Of a DNA stretch of 64,000 bases, positions 43,154-55,499 are shown one piece after another. Location of the stretch: NCBI RefSeq assembly GCF_900324485.2, contig NC_046651.1:14768605-14832604 (forward strand). The letters run 5' to 3'. Both the position numbers and the translations under genes were made by a program. Within the stretch, counting starts at the first letter, position 1. The number at the start of each line of letters is the position of its first letter. This DNA comes from Mastacembelus armatus. Its lineage: Eukaryota > Chordata > Actinopteri > Synbranchiformes > Mastacembelidae. The notes below the pieces were generated by a model, which had not been told where the DNA came from, made no database searches, and worked only from the letters and a program-made list of their open reading frames with translations.

Positions 43154-44478
43154 TCACACAGATGTCTGTTTGTAGTTCTTGGTGTCCAAAACTTTCTTTC
43201 CACACATTGCGCAGATTCCTTGAGAGACAAAAAAGGGGGAAAGAAAGAAAATAAGATGATAAGTGATGATATCATTCAGGTGCTTCTGACCATTGACACT
43301 GAATTAAAACAGTCACGTGTTGGGCTGGAGAATCAAAAACAATGACTTAAAACATATAAACCTATAAATCACTGTAAAGCCAAATGGACCTATAGAACTG
43401 CTAATAATTCTCTGTAGCCTTATTATTGCAAGCAATGTCTTTCCCATCGTGTAGTCATGTGATCAGTTATTGATTCAAACATAGAGACTGATCTGATGAT
43501 GTAGTTTATTTTCCTACAGAGAGTTTGACTCCTCTGTGTAAAAATCTCAAACGTGGTTTCCTCCCCACCTTTTGGGTAATAAAACCCGGTCTCTACAATG
43601 GTCTTAGTTACTACATGTTAGTCTAACGGAAACAAAATTGTAGCAGAACATAAAACTAATCAGGATTTGGTGCAGTATAGAGTCCAGTGTGAGTGAGTTT
43701 ATACCTTTCTTGTATGCACAGCCCTGGCAATAGTGTGACCCGGACTGATGCACTGAGCTCTTGCAGATTCTGCAGGTAGCAAAGCCTGTCTTACTGTAAG
43801 GATCAAACCTGAAAGAAATATTACAGAGACGCACCAATATGTTTATCAGCTGTATTGGCAGCAGGACAGCTCTGAATGTTAATGTAAAACAATCAGAGTA
43901 GATGGTGATATTCCCTCATAAACCCACCTGGCTTTCTTAGAAGTCAGGATCTTGTTTTCATTAAGCTTACGCCCACCACTCTCTGAACAAAACAGGCAGA
44001 AATAACTCCATTAAACATCAGCACAGTTAAAATAAAAGACAAATTAGAAAATGTATATAGTAGCCTAATAGTAATATTTTATAGGTGATATAAGAAACAA
44101 AATCTAAATAAAATAGAAGAATGTCTCCTGTGGGTCAAAATAATAATAATAGTAATAGTAATAAATAATTGTTTTTGTTACTACCATTTACAGTGATGAC
44201 AAATTTATATATCACATTAATAGCAAAAACAACAAGGCCCACTTCACCTGTTGTATTCCGTGCTCCATCCTTCCAGGTGTCAGGGGTAATGACCTTACCA
44301 AGTTTCTTCTCGCCTGAAACAATAAAAAACAGAAAATATATAGAGACGATTGCTGTTTCTGAACCATAATGTTAGCTTCAGAGGAATAGCCAACCTTCGC
44401 TAACAACAAAACCCGTAGGTTAGATCTAAAGATAGAAAGCATCCGAACAGTGTGATACGTACACTTTTCACAAACCAT
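43154..44478 (-). CDS. cript: Cysteine-rich PDZ-binding protein
   Basis: CRIPT is a small zinc-binding protein that binds the third PDZ domain of PSD-95 and microtubules at excitatory synapses; it is also linked to minor spliceosome assembly. Five exons in phase on the minus strand: 44478–44463 (only 16 bp), 44313–44248, 43982–43928, 43808–43705, 43218–43154. Product 101 residues, identical in length to human. CxxC pairs are visible at MVCEKC, TCRIC, CQGC and ICAMC, and the C terminus QTSV is the PDZ ligand. No change in any expected cysteine was seen. Its start lies 567 bp from the pigf start on the other strand, the same head-to-head arrangement as in human. Confidence 0.97.
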
Positions 44479-45045
44479 CTTCTTAAAACTAAAGCTTTCC
44501 GACGACTGATTAAAATACAACACAAATCTTAGCTAAAGGTTAGCTTGCTCGGGTTGTGTTTGTAAACTTCCGGTCACTTTTCCTATAGTTCGTACTCGCA
44601 ACAGATTGATTGGTTAAAGATATGACGCTCTCAAATGTTATTGGCTGGTGACACTGTCCGTAAGATAATGTCCTGCTGAGACTTAATTCAAAATAATTTT
44701 ACACTCGTGAATTATCTTCAAAGAGAAATACCCTGCATCGATATATATCCGCTGAAATAGAAATACCCTGCATAGATATATATACGCTGAAATAGAAATT
44801 GAAATACCCTGCATAGATATACATATACTTTTATTGCGAGGCAGACAATGTCCCATTAAATATCAGCCGAAGTAGAACTTTTATTGTGAAGACCAAGCGG
44901 AAGTCACTGTTGTTCCATGTTTACGGAAGCTGCATCGATTTACCCATGAATCTAATCGCCTCTGTTCATTCGTTGCTAAATGACATTTCAAAGTCTTTTG
45001 GTTTAAGTTCGTTGTAGTTTGGGTATATATAAGTTAAAAAGCGTC
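44479..45045. promoter_or_regulatory. cript–pigf bidirectional promoter
   Basis: 567 bp separate the two start codons. ETS-type motifs lie at 44566–44573 (ACTTCCGG) and 44897–44904 (GCGGAAGT); ATTGG boxes lie at 44609–44613 and 44640–44644. The promoter includes a three-unit tandem repeat at 44725–44830. No TATA box is well placed for cript; GTATATATAAG at 45022–45032 lies too close to the pigf ATG to serve an ordinary start. Confidence 0.7.
44725..44830. repeat. ~36 bp tandem repeat, three units
   Basis: AAATACCCTGCAT(C/A)GATATA starts at 44726, 44761 and 44802. The first two units are nearly identical over 35 bp, including CGCTGAAATAG; the third diverges after GATATACATATAC. Confidence 0.9.
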
Positions 45046-47523
45046 ATGTGGGACCATGAAATCAAGGCCATGGCGTCGGCTCACGCCATTATCGCCTCCT
45101 CAATATTTATGGCGACCGTGGTACCTGCCGTGCTCGTACCGGGCTTCTCGGTGTACGGGGCTCATCTGCTGTGGCTCTACTCGGTGTCCGGTGCTGTCAC
45201 GGTGGCCAGTGTTGGCGTGTTCTGGCTGCTCGGTGTCACACCGCCCAGCAAGAAACACACGCTGGGCTACAAGGTGACTGCTGGGCTGCTGCTGGTGGCC
45301 ATATAACTGGGTTTATATGTGGATATTGATTCAATTATTTGCTAATTGCTGCAGGTTTATCTGTCTTCTTTCATTTTAGCTCAGTGGCCGTTGTTCAGGT
45401 TAACTGTAGTCGGACATGACAACTTTTTACGCAATAGAAGCGTAACCTGTGCATATTTATTTAGGCCCATAAACCAGTGAAATATATAGACCTGCAAAAG
45501 TCATTGCTGATAAATCTGCTGATTATTTTCCTCATTAATTAAGACTATAAAATATTAGAAAACCGAATGATGCCCAACACAGTATCCAAGAGCATAAGCT
45601 AACTCTCATCATTTATCTAGTTTTGTCCAAACCCCCTCAAGAAAAGCAGCAAATTCCTGTAACTGTAAGAGCCAGAGGCGTCAAATCTTTGGCATATGTG
45701 CTTGAAAAATCACTTCCTTTAAGATTCTTACACATGCAATTTTGTTGGCAGGAACATATTATGTGGAAACGCTTTAAAGCAACCTGGTCAGTCTTTAGCA
45801 TTAAATTTCTTTTTTTTTTATTTCTGCAGTTGTCTCGGTTCTTTCGTTCCTGTCTGTACTTCATCCTGTCATGCCTGTTCTTCCACACTGTAGTGGTTCT
45901 CTATGGAGCTCCATTGATTGAGTGAGTAGCCGGTAATGCTCATGTGCTACATCTGTGTGCATGCATGAGCATTAAAGAGAGGGAGGAATTATACTTATAG
46001 TCAAGCAGACATTTAACAAGCGAATAAATGCAGCTTTTATGAGTGCTTGAAAATAATTACGTAGTTTTTGCTCCATGAAATTATCCTATTTGTTAATATT
46101 TACTTTCTAAGAAGCTACAAATTCACATATAATTTGTTTGCTATTCTTTGCTGTACGTATTTGTCTGTAATTTGACTGGTGCTGTGAGCCTCTAATTTCT
46201 ATTTCAGATTTGCCTTAGAGACATTTTCCCTTGCTGTGCTGCTGACGTCTCTAACCACACTGAGGTGTCTCTGTGTCCTCGGTCCTAATGTCCAGGCCTG
46301 GATACGAGTGTTCAGTCGCCATGGGTATGCCTAAAATCGTTTTTCTTCCTTCTGCCACATTTTTCATGTGCTTATCTTGTGTGTCACAATTCAGTTGTGT
46401 CAACAATTGAGCTGTTGCTTTGCTTGGTCTCTGGCTCCAGGGCTATGTCTGTGTGGGACACCTGTCTGCAGATTACAGTGGCCTGCACATTGGTAGGAGC
46501 CTGGGTGGGAGCCTTCCCAATACCTCTGGACTGGGACAGGCCGTGGCAGGTGAGCACACACTAGAAATCCTCTCATACACCAAATTAATACTCTGGGATC
46601 TTTATCATCATCATCCTAAATCTTATGCAGAAACATTTAAAACATTTTTGTTTTCATATTCTAAACCTCTGTGGCCTTTTCTGTAAGGTTTCTGCAAGGT
46701 GCCCATATGTTCCAAGTCCAATTCACAAAACTCTCTGATGTGTTATGAATTGCTCATTTCAGCTTAATGAATACCTTCCATCTGTTTACGTGGAGGTGCA
46801 TGTTTGTGTGATTCATTAGCATAATTTACACCCTGAATTTGTCTAATAGGACTACCGTTCCAGCTCTGTGTGTGGGGAAAATTACATTCCCAAAAATTTA
46901 AACAGAGTAAGAAGTATTTCAGACCTCTAAGGTTCACAACCTACTGTCATATAGACAGGAATCTTATAAATTAGACAGATCTATCTAATAAATTAGACAG
47001 ATTAGACAAACTATATATACACAAACTGTGCATGTGGACATAGTCTTTAAGGAGTTTAAGTCAAAAGTAACTCCTCAGACATCCTTCTGTGCAACTTCTA
47101 GCAATAATAGATTGTTAAAACAATTACAATTATAATTACAAAAGGAGTTCTCCACAAAATGACAGAAGGAATATTTTAACTAGAGGCAGAAAGGGGTAAT
47201 TAGAACATAACTCTACATGACATCAGTGCTGTATTTTCCCAAGTGCTATAGACATTCCTCTTTAAATTATTAACGGAACATTAAATAAGTAGAGAGGACG
47301 TGTGCTTGTAGGGATGATAGTGCAGCTCCTCTCAATCTGTCATTGCAATGCTAGGGTGTTTGATCACACTTTGTGGCCGTGAATGATCAGACTCACTTGT
47401 CTCCTTCAGGTTTGGCCTGTTTCCTGCAGCCTAGGCGCTATGATTGGTTTCCTGACCGGGCTTGTTGCTGCTCCTTCATGGATCCACTATCATCGTAAAC
47501 AGCTCACCTACAAGTGCAAGTGA
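45046..47523 (+). CDS. pigf: GPI biosynthesis protein Pig-F
   Basis: PIG-F is a multi-pass ER membrane protein that stabilises PIG-O and PIG-G (GPI7), the enzymes that add ethanolamine phosphate to the second and third mannoses of the GPI anchor. Five exons in phase: 45046–45273, 45830–45921, 46208–46324, 46441–46549, 47410–47523, giving 219 residues, equal to human PIGF. Conserved family blocks include VVLYGAPLIE, LETF, LGPNVQAW, VGAWVGAFPIPLDWDRPWQ and RKQLTYK near the end. About six hydrophobic segments are visible. The first exon is the most diverged part. Start chosen at ATG 45046 (MWDHEIKAM); an upstream in-frame TTG at 45019 is ignored. Confidence 0.96.
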
Positions 47524-48092
47524 CGGACAGACACGTTTGTATGCCTGTCTGTGTTTGAATGTGACCACCAGGGTATTATTTGTATACCTGCTGAATTCCT
47601 TTATGTTTTTACTTATTATTTATTGGGATCATTCACTCCATTTGCAGCCCTTAGGAAAGATGATTTTGTAACAACACAAAACTTTCGATTATTTTGTATG
47701 CATCAAGGCTGGAAATGTTCCTGAAGATTTGTAAATGTATAAAGCATTTCTTCTATAAGTACATACTTTTTTGGATTTTTTTGATTAAAAGGGTTAGAGG
47801 TTAATACAAAATTCAGTCACAGCAGTGCTTTGTTTTTTAATAATTGAATCTAAAAAAGCTTAAACCTGCAGGTGGTGCTGTTGGATCATGACTCGTGTGT
47901 GTATCTGTGTGTGTGTGTGTCTGTGTTTGTGTTTGTGTGTTTAAATGAAGAGAAGAAAGTGGGACTCACACTCATAATACAAAGTAATCTGTATTATGGT
48001 TGGGTGGCCATTTATTGAAAGAGTCATGAGGAAAAGCAAGAAAGTTTTAGATAAAGTGTAAACTTACTGCAGGATATAATTCCACTCTGGGG

Positions 48093-48126
<34 letters not shown>

Positions 48127-51100
48127 GTGACACCGTTCTGCACCTGAAGCTGGCTACTGATGAATACTGTTCTTTTTTAAACAACCATTAATCTTGTTCC
48201 AACTCTATTTCAACACCCTCTTTCCTCTCCCGCTCTCATTCTCATTCTACCTTTTCACATCCTCAGGCAACCATATTGATTCACTTTCATTTTAGGGACA
48301 TTCATTTTCCTCCTTTCATGCCGCCCACATCTCTTGTTCTCCCTTGCAGCCAATAACCACAATGAAATGTGCATTTCCTGCATTGCAGTGTCAAATTGCA
48401 AAGTAAAGGAGAGATGTTTGTAGACAGACTAAATAACACAGCGCAACTTAACTAAATTTGTACAAGAAATAAAAAAGCAAAATGGGGGGAAAAAGATTAA
48501 ATCTTGTCATCTTTGCAGTCTGAAATTTGCTGTTTAGTGTTAGTTACTGTGATTGGTGGACAGTTTCAGAACAGCATGGGCAGATCTGTCCATTTACCCC
48601 GTCTTTGAACTCTATGAGGCTGTTGCCAGGAAGAAAATAGCCTAAAGGAAAAAGAGTAAATAGGAAAAAATGTATTTTCAGAAATTCTTACAGGGAGAAA
48701 GAGAGAGAATTTAAAAGCCTTTTAAGTACCTACAATGGCAATCACTGCACCTTTTTCATCCCTCAATCTCTCTTTCCATCTCTGATGAAATTCAATGTGA
48801 CCTCAAGCTGTTACCTCCATTCCTCTTGTTCTCTCTCTTCCCTTTTTACAGTTTTCAGCTTTGGTTCTGACAAGCAGAGGAAGTGGGGAGTAGGATCCCT
48901 TAGAGAGCAAACGGTGTGATTAAATTGATTTTTCCCTGATCTGTTCTAAATCTCACCCTGATTTCACCTGTCGTCTCCTTGTAATGTGAATTCATATTTT
49001 TAGGCAGACAGATGGTTCGGGCATGTGTCTCTTTTAGGCCCTTGAGGTGTTTTTAAATGTGGAATCAAGATACTTTGTTTAGAAATCTGGATTGTGCTAC
49101 CTTGTCCATGTGCTCTATTCCAGTTGTGTTTGTTTCATCTACAAGACAAGCACAAGGCCATTCATTCAAAGACACAAAGGCTACTGCTTCGCAAATTGCT
49201 CTCCTCTTTCAATTCCAGAGAACTTTATTTATTCATTATTTGTTTTCAGGCTATGCTATTGTGGCAGGGCATTGTGAGCAGAGGTAATTTGTCAGTCCCC
49301 CTCCACTCCGCTTTCCCCAGTCTTTCCTGCAAGGCTGTTGTCATATCCATTGTTTGCTGTTTGCAGAGCTGTTATGTTTCTGCATTTGTTTCTGCGTTGT
49401 TCCTCTGAGGACAGAGAAACAGACAGAGTAGTATGAGCTGAATTAAGGTGCACCCTCTGCTCTCTGTGGTGTATAGTCTGACCTGCATTAAACAGCATTT
49501 TAAGGGGAGCACTGAATCTAATGACTACAATTTTAAAAGATTGTCTGAGCGGCATGAACAGAGAATTAACACCTGGCTCTCCAGCTCTATACAGCTTCTT
49601 TAGCCTCTTTTAGATTTGACAGCTTGTAAAGTTAATATAACGTCCACTTTAACAGCACTTGTTACATTGATTTTTAGCTGCAGCTGACAGTTATTTTCAT
49701 GTAGCAGGTTCTGATAATCCCCCATAATAATCTCAGCAACAAGCAGCAGACTGGGAAAGCTGTCTGGGGGAAAAAAAAGGAACTGAAGAGGCAGGTATTT
49801 TTCTCAGGAGTTAGTGGAAGCCAAATTACAGTGGTGTGAAAATTGGACTTAGATTTGTATGTTCGCCAGATACTAACATCAGATGAATACTAATGCTACC
49901 CTGTGTCTGCTTGATGTGAAAATAGTTTGTGAACAGTAAAGACAGTTTTCAAAACTCGAGGTATGTTGATGGCTGTGTGTCTGTCAGCTTATTTTGACAT
50001 GTCTCTCTAATGATCAATCATTGAAAAATAAGCTAAAGCCAGAAATAGTTATGTTTAAAGTGAGAAGCTTCAAATCTTCTGATTCTGGCAGACAACACAA
50101 ATCTGACCTGACTAAATCTTACCAGTATTACCCACAAGGGTCACATCAGTACAATAAAATGAATGCATTCAGAATAATTTGAAATCTGCCATAACAACGA
50201 CATAGAAAAGATACATATAGCAGCTTTACCCTGATCTGTTATTGGGGGGGTTACAGAGGGAGGTAGTATAACAAGATGAACAAGTGTGGTGTAAACAGCT
50301 CCCTCAAAGATGGACTCCTTCGTGTGAAAAGGGATTAAATTTTCAGTATTCTTCCAATAAATCACACCCATCCTCCACATAACAACCTTCTCACATTCTC
50401 TTCCTCCCTCTCCTCACACTCCACTTGCTTCCTTCATTTTGTCTCTCCTTTAGCCCCAGTTTCCTGTGTTAACGCCCCCCCCCCCCGGTGTGTGCTTCAT
50501 TAACAGTCAGAGTGCAGTGTTATTGAGAAGTAAACATGTTGTTGTCAAACTCTTGAGTCTGTCATGTTGGGCCTGAGAGCAACAACAAAAGGATCCATTG
50601 TTACTGAGGGATGCTCAAGTGGGTTGTCATGATGCAAGAAGGATGGGGAGGGCAGAGGGGAGGAATTAAGGGGTGCTGAAGGATCCCTCGATGAAAAGCA
50701 GGTACAGGATTTATTATCCAAACAAGATACCAGGTGTCTCTCTTGATAATTTAATGTGTGCACATAGTGATTATGTTTACAGAGAAAGGCTTCAGTGGGA
50801 GGCCCCTGAATAACAGAGAGAAGTAGCTGAAAAGATAGAGACTGAGGAGGGCACTCCTTGTTGAGACTGTACAAAACCAGGGTTTGTACTTTTGTGTTGT
50901 ACCTTAAATACAAAGTTTCTGTTTGACCATTGGTTCCCAGTGTGGAGATTGGTGTTCCCTAAGGAATCACTAGGTAAATCTTCAGGGTGAAGATATGAAA
51001 AACATTTTTGCACTTTGCTGAGGTGGAAACATTGGTGAATCGATAACACAAAGAGCTATGTTGGAAACACTGAATAAATCATGAGGTACATGAAGTATTT

Positions 51101-51304
51101 GTTTTAAAAATCAGAGAATAGAAGAAGTGGAGTGATGAGATTATAACGTTTCTCCTGCCATATTAATGTCACCTTAGCCACCTAGTTTTACTTTGGTTGA
51201 GGTTTCACTTGTGGTTTTTTAATTATGTCATTTTGTTTCACCCGTTTTCTTCTGCAGTGGTTTATTGGCACAGACTTGGCACCACCAGCTGTTTCATTAG
51301 GTAC

Positions 51305-51434
51305 TCATCCATCCATTATCTATACCCATTTATTCCTATTTAGGGTCACGGGGATCTGATGGAGCCTATCCCAGCTCTCTTTGGGTGAAAGGCAGGGGTA
51401 CACCCTGGACAGGTCACCAGTCCATCGCAGTTCT
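51305..51434. mobile_element. Short dispersed repeat with 8 bp flanking duplication
   Basis: A 130 bp segment (CATCCATTATCTATACCC … CACCCTGGACAGGTCACCAG) that I recognise as a very common teleost repeat, perhaps a LINE tail or SINE. It is flanked by TTAGGTAC at 51297–51304 and 51435–51442, consistent with target-site duplication. Confidence 0.65.
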
Positions 51435-52425
51435 TTAGGTACAGCTATTTCAAAGGTTTGATTTCTGCCTCCTTTCAGATGCTGAAGAGCTGATTTGACT
51501 TGAAACTTTTATGATACTGCTTTATTTTAAAGACTCACAAGTAACCAGTGTAGGCAGAGATTTAGTTAGATTTATATTTTGACTAATCCAATTGCAAAAA
51601 TAAATAAGAATAAAAAATAGAAACCCGGTATTTAACTGTAAAGGTTAGCCACCATATTCCCTAAGCTGTTTCCATGGTAACAGTCATTGACATCTTTAGA
51701 TTTAAAAGGAAAATATGGCACAATTAGTGGTTTGTGAATGTGAATTGCCTTGAAACTGTGTACAGCCTATTCTTCCAATGTAAATTCAGTCTTGTTTTAA
51801 GGTGTAGCTTCATGGTCCAGGTGTTTTTAATTTGTTTTTCCAGACTACATGATAAATGATTCCTATTCTTAATAGAAACCTGGCACCTTTGTGAAACCAA
51901 GAACAAAAACATGTCTAACATTTATTGTACATTAGCCAGTATTTAGAAGTGGTAATCATCACTGTCATCACTCGCTCACATCTGCAGCACACCTGCATGT
52001 GAGAATATGTGCTTTGTAAGACTGGATGTTTTGGAGTAAGACATACTTCAAATTATGCATTGTACCTTTTTTTATTAAAGGTATTCATTATTCATTTTTA
52101 AATCAGTCATATCATCAATTATCCATTATAAGGTTTTCCTTAGGGTGAGAAGTATTGATGCCATGCCAAAAGGAGGTCCAGTACAGAGTCATAATGACAA
52201 ATTAAGGTGCCATATTTTAATACATAAGCCTCATGCATGGTCATTCATTTAAAACCAGACTATTTTTTTTAATTCTACAAACATCCATGGAGTTTGGACG
52301 GCCTGGGAACCTTTAGGGAAAGAGTATCAGACGTATTCATAAAACTAACGCATCCCTATACACTAAGTCTACAATGCAGTTAGAAAATATTTGGACTGTG
52401 ATACAATTCAGTTGTTATTAATAAA

Positions 52426-52468
52426 TACTTTTACTTAAGTACAAGATATAAATACTTCTTCCACTATT
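52426..52468. mobile_element. Terminal fragment of CAGTGGTGGAA-type repeat
   Basis: ACTTTTACTTAAGTAC…AATACTTCTTCCAC matches the other end of the element seen in fshr intron 7, reading toward its TTCCACCACTG terminus. Confidence 0.45.
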
Positions 52469-52936
52469 ACTTGTACCTATGGGATTTATGGTAAAACATA
52501 ATATATGCTAATCAAACACACAGTTCCTGTGTTGTCCACGTCAGCCCGCTCATTTTGCCTGACAGTATCAAATAATGATGCAAAATAGCAAAAACACAAG
52601 AGCAAAAAAGCACAAGTGACTGAGATGATCAGTGTTTCAGCAGCTTGATGTGGGACTGCCAACATGTCTGTCTGAAACAATCTCCCTCCGGACTCAGGAG
52701 CATCTGGCATCACACCAGAGCCCACACATATAAATACTGTATGAGACAGTATTAGGCCAAGTGAGCAGCAGCTATGTTCCAATCAGGGCGTCTCCATTAT
52801 GCCTGCTCTCTCACACATGCTTATCACATAGCTCATATGTCATATTTCAATGACATATAATGGACAGTATACAAGCGAATAATAATAAAATAGAAAAACA
52901 CTTGAGAGCACTTTTTACCTTTGTTTCCCCTTAAAG

Positions 52937-52942
52937 TTTATT
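52937..52942 (-). terminator. cox7a2l polyadenylation signal
   Basis: AATAAA on the minus strand about 195 bp past the cox7a2l stop. Confidence 0.7.
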
Positions 52943-53135
52943 AACGTAGACAACATTTTTTACAAAGAAGACAAACATTATTTTTGTTATCATTGGTGTG
53001 ATGTCCTGATAAATTCTTATTGAAGAGTCCCAACAGGCAAAATGATGAGGGCAGATGGAGACTGTGAATGTTGGGTCAATAATTACAGCAGCGACATGTC
53101 GGAAGTGTTGTAGAAAGATCCTGGGTCCATGTTGG

Positions 53136-55499
53136 TCATTTATTACTAGGCTGGGCTGCGATGTAAAGAGCCACCAGACAGTAGAGAGCACCTCCGACAG
53201 TGAGAGCCATGGTGGTGCGGTACAGTAGCCTGTCGGGAACACCACGCTTCAGATGAACAGGGATACCATCTGACGTCTGTGAGACCAAACAGGTGGGGGC
53301 AGACAGGAAGGCAGGGAAAGTTGGAGCAAAACAAGGAAGAAAAAAACAAAGCTGTGAGAGAAAGTACTTAACAACAGCATTTTGTGACAGATTTCAATAT
53401 TATGAATTGTTTGGGTCAGTTTCCCTGTAACTCTGTCTGTCTTGTTAATAGACAAATTACAAACAAAAGTCTACATGTTTTTAATATATATTATTTTCTA
53501 ACCGTGGGAACTGGGAGTCTCTGTTAGGAAAAAACTTCCCTCTGTTGTGACTACAATGATGTCTTTTTGTGTTATTATTCATTTTGTGTTCATTATTACC
53601 TGGAATAGCCTCTGGAGGTCAGGAACTCTGTTTGCTCCCATATACTCTGCTGTGGCCCCGGCCTCTGACACCATCTTGGTGGGTGTGGCAAAGATCATGG
53701 TTGGGGACTCTGCAGGTATAGCCGGCCTCAGACCCTGAACAAAAACCATCAACTGGTCAAAATATTGCACATTACCCTTTTATTATTACAGTTCCTATTA
53801 AAACTTTTCACCTCCCCCTGAATTGTCACCATTTATCACCCAATCCACCCCCAGGGACACATGATATCAACAAAACAAAACATAAACTTTGCCATTTCTT
53901 TGAATGAGTCTAAGAAAATAATCATTATATTTAATAATGAAGATCTATTTTTCAGACAGTCTATTATAAATGAATAAACCAGAGATAGACTGTGGTGTTA
54001 ATGAAGTAAAAGTGTGCCTCCTTAATCTCCTCTCACTTGGAGGAAGCTTATCACCCACCCTTGTTTTAAAAATTACTGGGAGACCCATTACCTTCTTAAG
54101 GTGTGTGGAGGCAGATAGTGTGGGAGCAGGGAAATGAAAGTGACATATAAAAATGCAGAGGCGTGAATGAAGATTATTTTTACTTGCCATTTAAGAGATG
54201 GCTTAACTAGCAGTGATCACAGCAGGAAACCATCTTTATGCATTATACCAGACAAATGCTTCCTTTTCATATCCTGTAGCTGCTCATGTTATTACAGAGG
54301 GAGAAGCTGCGTCTTGCACGATGCTGAGGAATAACAAGAAAAGTCCTTCCCAAAACCCTTATCCAACCGGAAGCTCTGCAATGTATGACTAAGTTAATTT
54401 TGTGCCAATGTTCTGCCAGTGTTGTGCAAGAGGTTTCCTGCACAGTGGAAATGCATGCCTGTATGCATCCATTCATTATCTATATGAGGCCCCATTTTCT
54501 TCCCAACTAAAATGTTGGATAAGTGACTTCTAAACTAATACAGAAGGGTAAATATCTCACCAGCACAGAATAGCAAAAAGGTCACGATATAAATGATACA
54601 GGAGCAATAGTAAAGGTCACATCTGGCAGATGGTCTGAGAGGCCACTAAATTTCTAAATTAGCTGTAAAATCACATGAAGGCCAGGTCCACAGACTGAAA
54701 ATAACCTTTCAGGATAAAGGTTAGATAGTGTTTCTGTGATTAGGCGGTGTATGACCCGACCCGCACCGCACTGCGTGGGAATCACGGGGGCAAAAATAGC
54801 CGGGGAGCGGCTGTGCGCTGCGTGGAATAGCAAAACCAACCAGCTGGACTATAACATCAATACCTTCTCGCTCTAAACAGCAAAAATATCGACCGAAAAA
54901 TAAATCCAACAAAGCTTAAATCTCACATTTGCACGGCTTCTCCGAGTCTGTTATCCAGTGTGGAGTCTTATCCGCTCATCACCGCCCCCTGTGGCCGGAG
55001 GCCGCAAATGTTTGACGGTTGACCCGACGGCCACAAGCGGAGCAATGAACCCGGTAAACACACAAAAACAAACGTCGATAAGCGACACAAAGTGTTGGTA
55101 TGTGTGCTTTAGAAACAAAACTTTAGCTATTGAAAGAGAAAGGACTTTAATAATGATAAGAATGAGGAGAAAATCTGGAACTTCAGGGCAGTAGGACATG
55201 TTTCCTTTATGATCTTTCACCATAAACACATCGAGGAACAAATACTAACGTTACATTTGGGCTTTAAGACATGTAACTACACAACCAGCTGCATTTTCAC
55301 ATCTTTAAATTCCTTCACATTCACAGGACAGACTATAATGGCTCGTTATTTAGCTAACACCGTATGAAGGTCATCGCCGTCGGTGACCGACTCGGTCTGT
55401 CACCGACACGCCGCTTCCCGGACTCACCTGTGGGCTGTACGCGGCTGTAGGAGCAGACCCCGTCAGTTTTTGGGTAAAACCGCTGAACTTGTAGTACAT
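53136..55499 (-). CDS. cox7a2l: Cytochrome c oxidase subunit 7A-related protein (SCAF1/COX7RP)
   Basis: This mitochondrial inner-membrane protein bridges complexes III and IV in respiratory supercomplexes. Three exons in phase on the minus strand: 55499–55428, 53734–53600, 53276–53136, giving 115 residues against 114 in human. The start [20 protein letters not shown] is typical of COX7A2L and contains the presequence region. The middle exon encodes the segment specific to COX7A2L ([20 protein letters not shown]), which ordinary COX7A subunits lack. The last exon encodes the COX7A-like part, [20 protein letters not shown] followed by a single transmembrane helix. Next to kcng3 in the same orientation as in human. 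Confidence 0.96.

Larger units (their letters stand above)
47524..52930. other. pigf–cox7a2l intergenic region
   Basis: About 5.4 kb with no gene. A probable pigf poly(A) signal ATTAAA is at 47784–47789. GT/CA microsatellites lie at about 47913–47940 and 48103–48125, a C12 run at 50475–50486, a short repeat with an 8 bp duplication at 51297–51442, an RFX-like site at 51668–51681 and a repeat-end fragment at 52426–52468. The 122-codon minus-strand frame at 50545–50913 looks like chance. Confidence 0.6.

Noticed and set aside
44725-44830. CRISPR-like array
   Set aside because: Three contiguous units without unique spacers in a vertebrate promoter; this is a plain tandem repeat.
50545-50913. 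122-codon minus-strand open frame between pigf and cox7a2l
   Set aside because: Composition is irregular, no domain is visible and no promoter or splice signals frame it.
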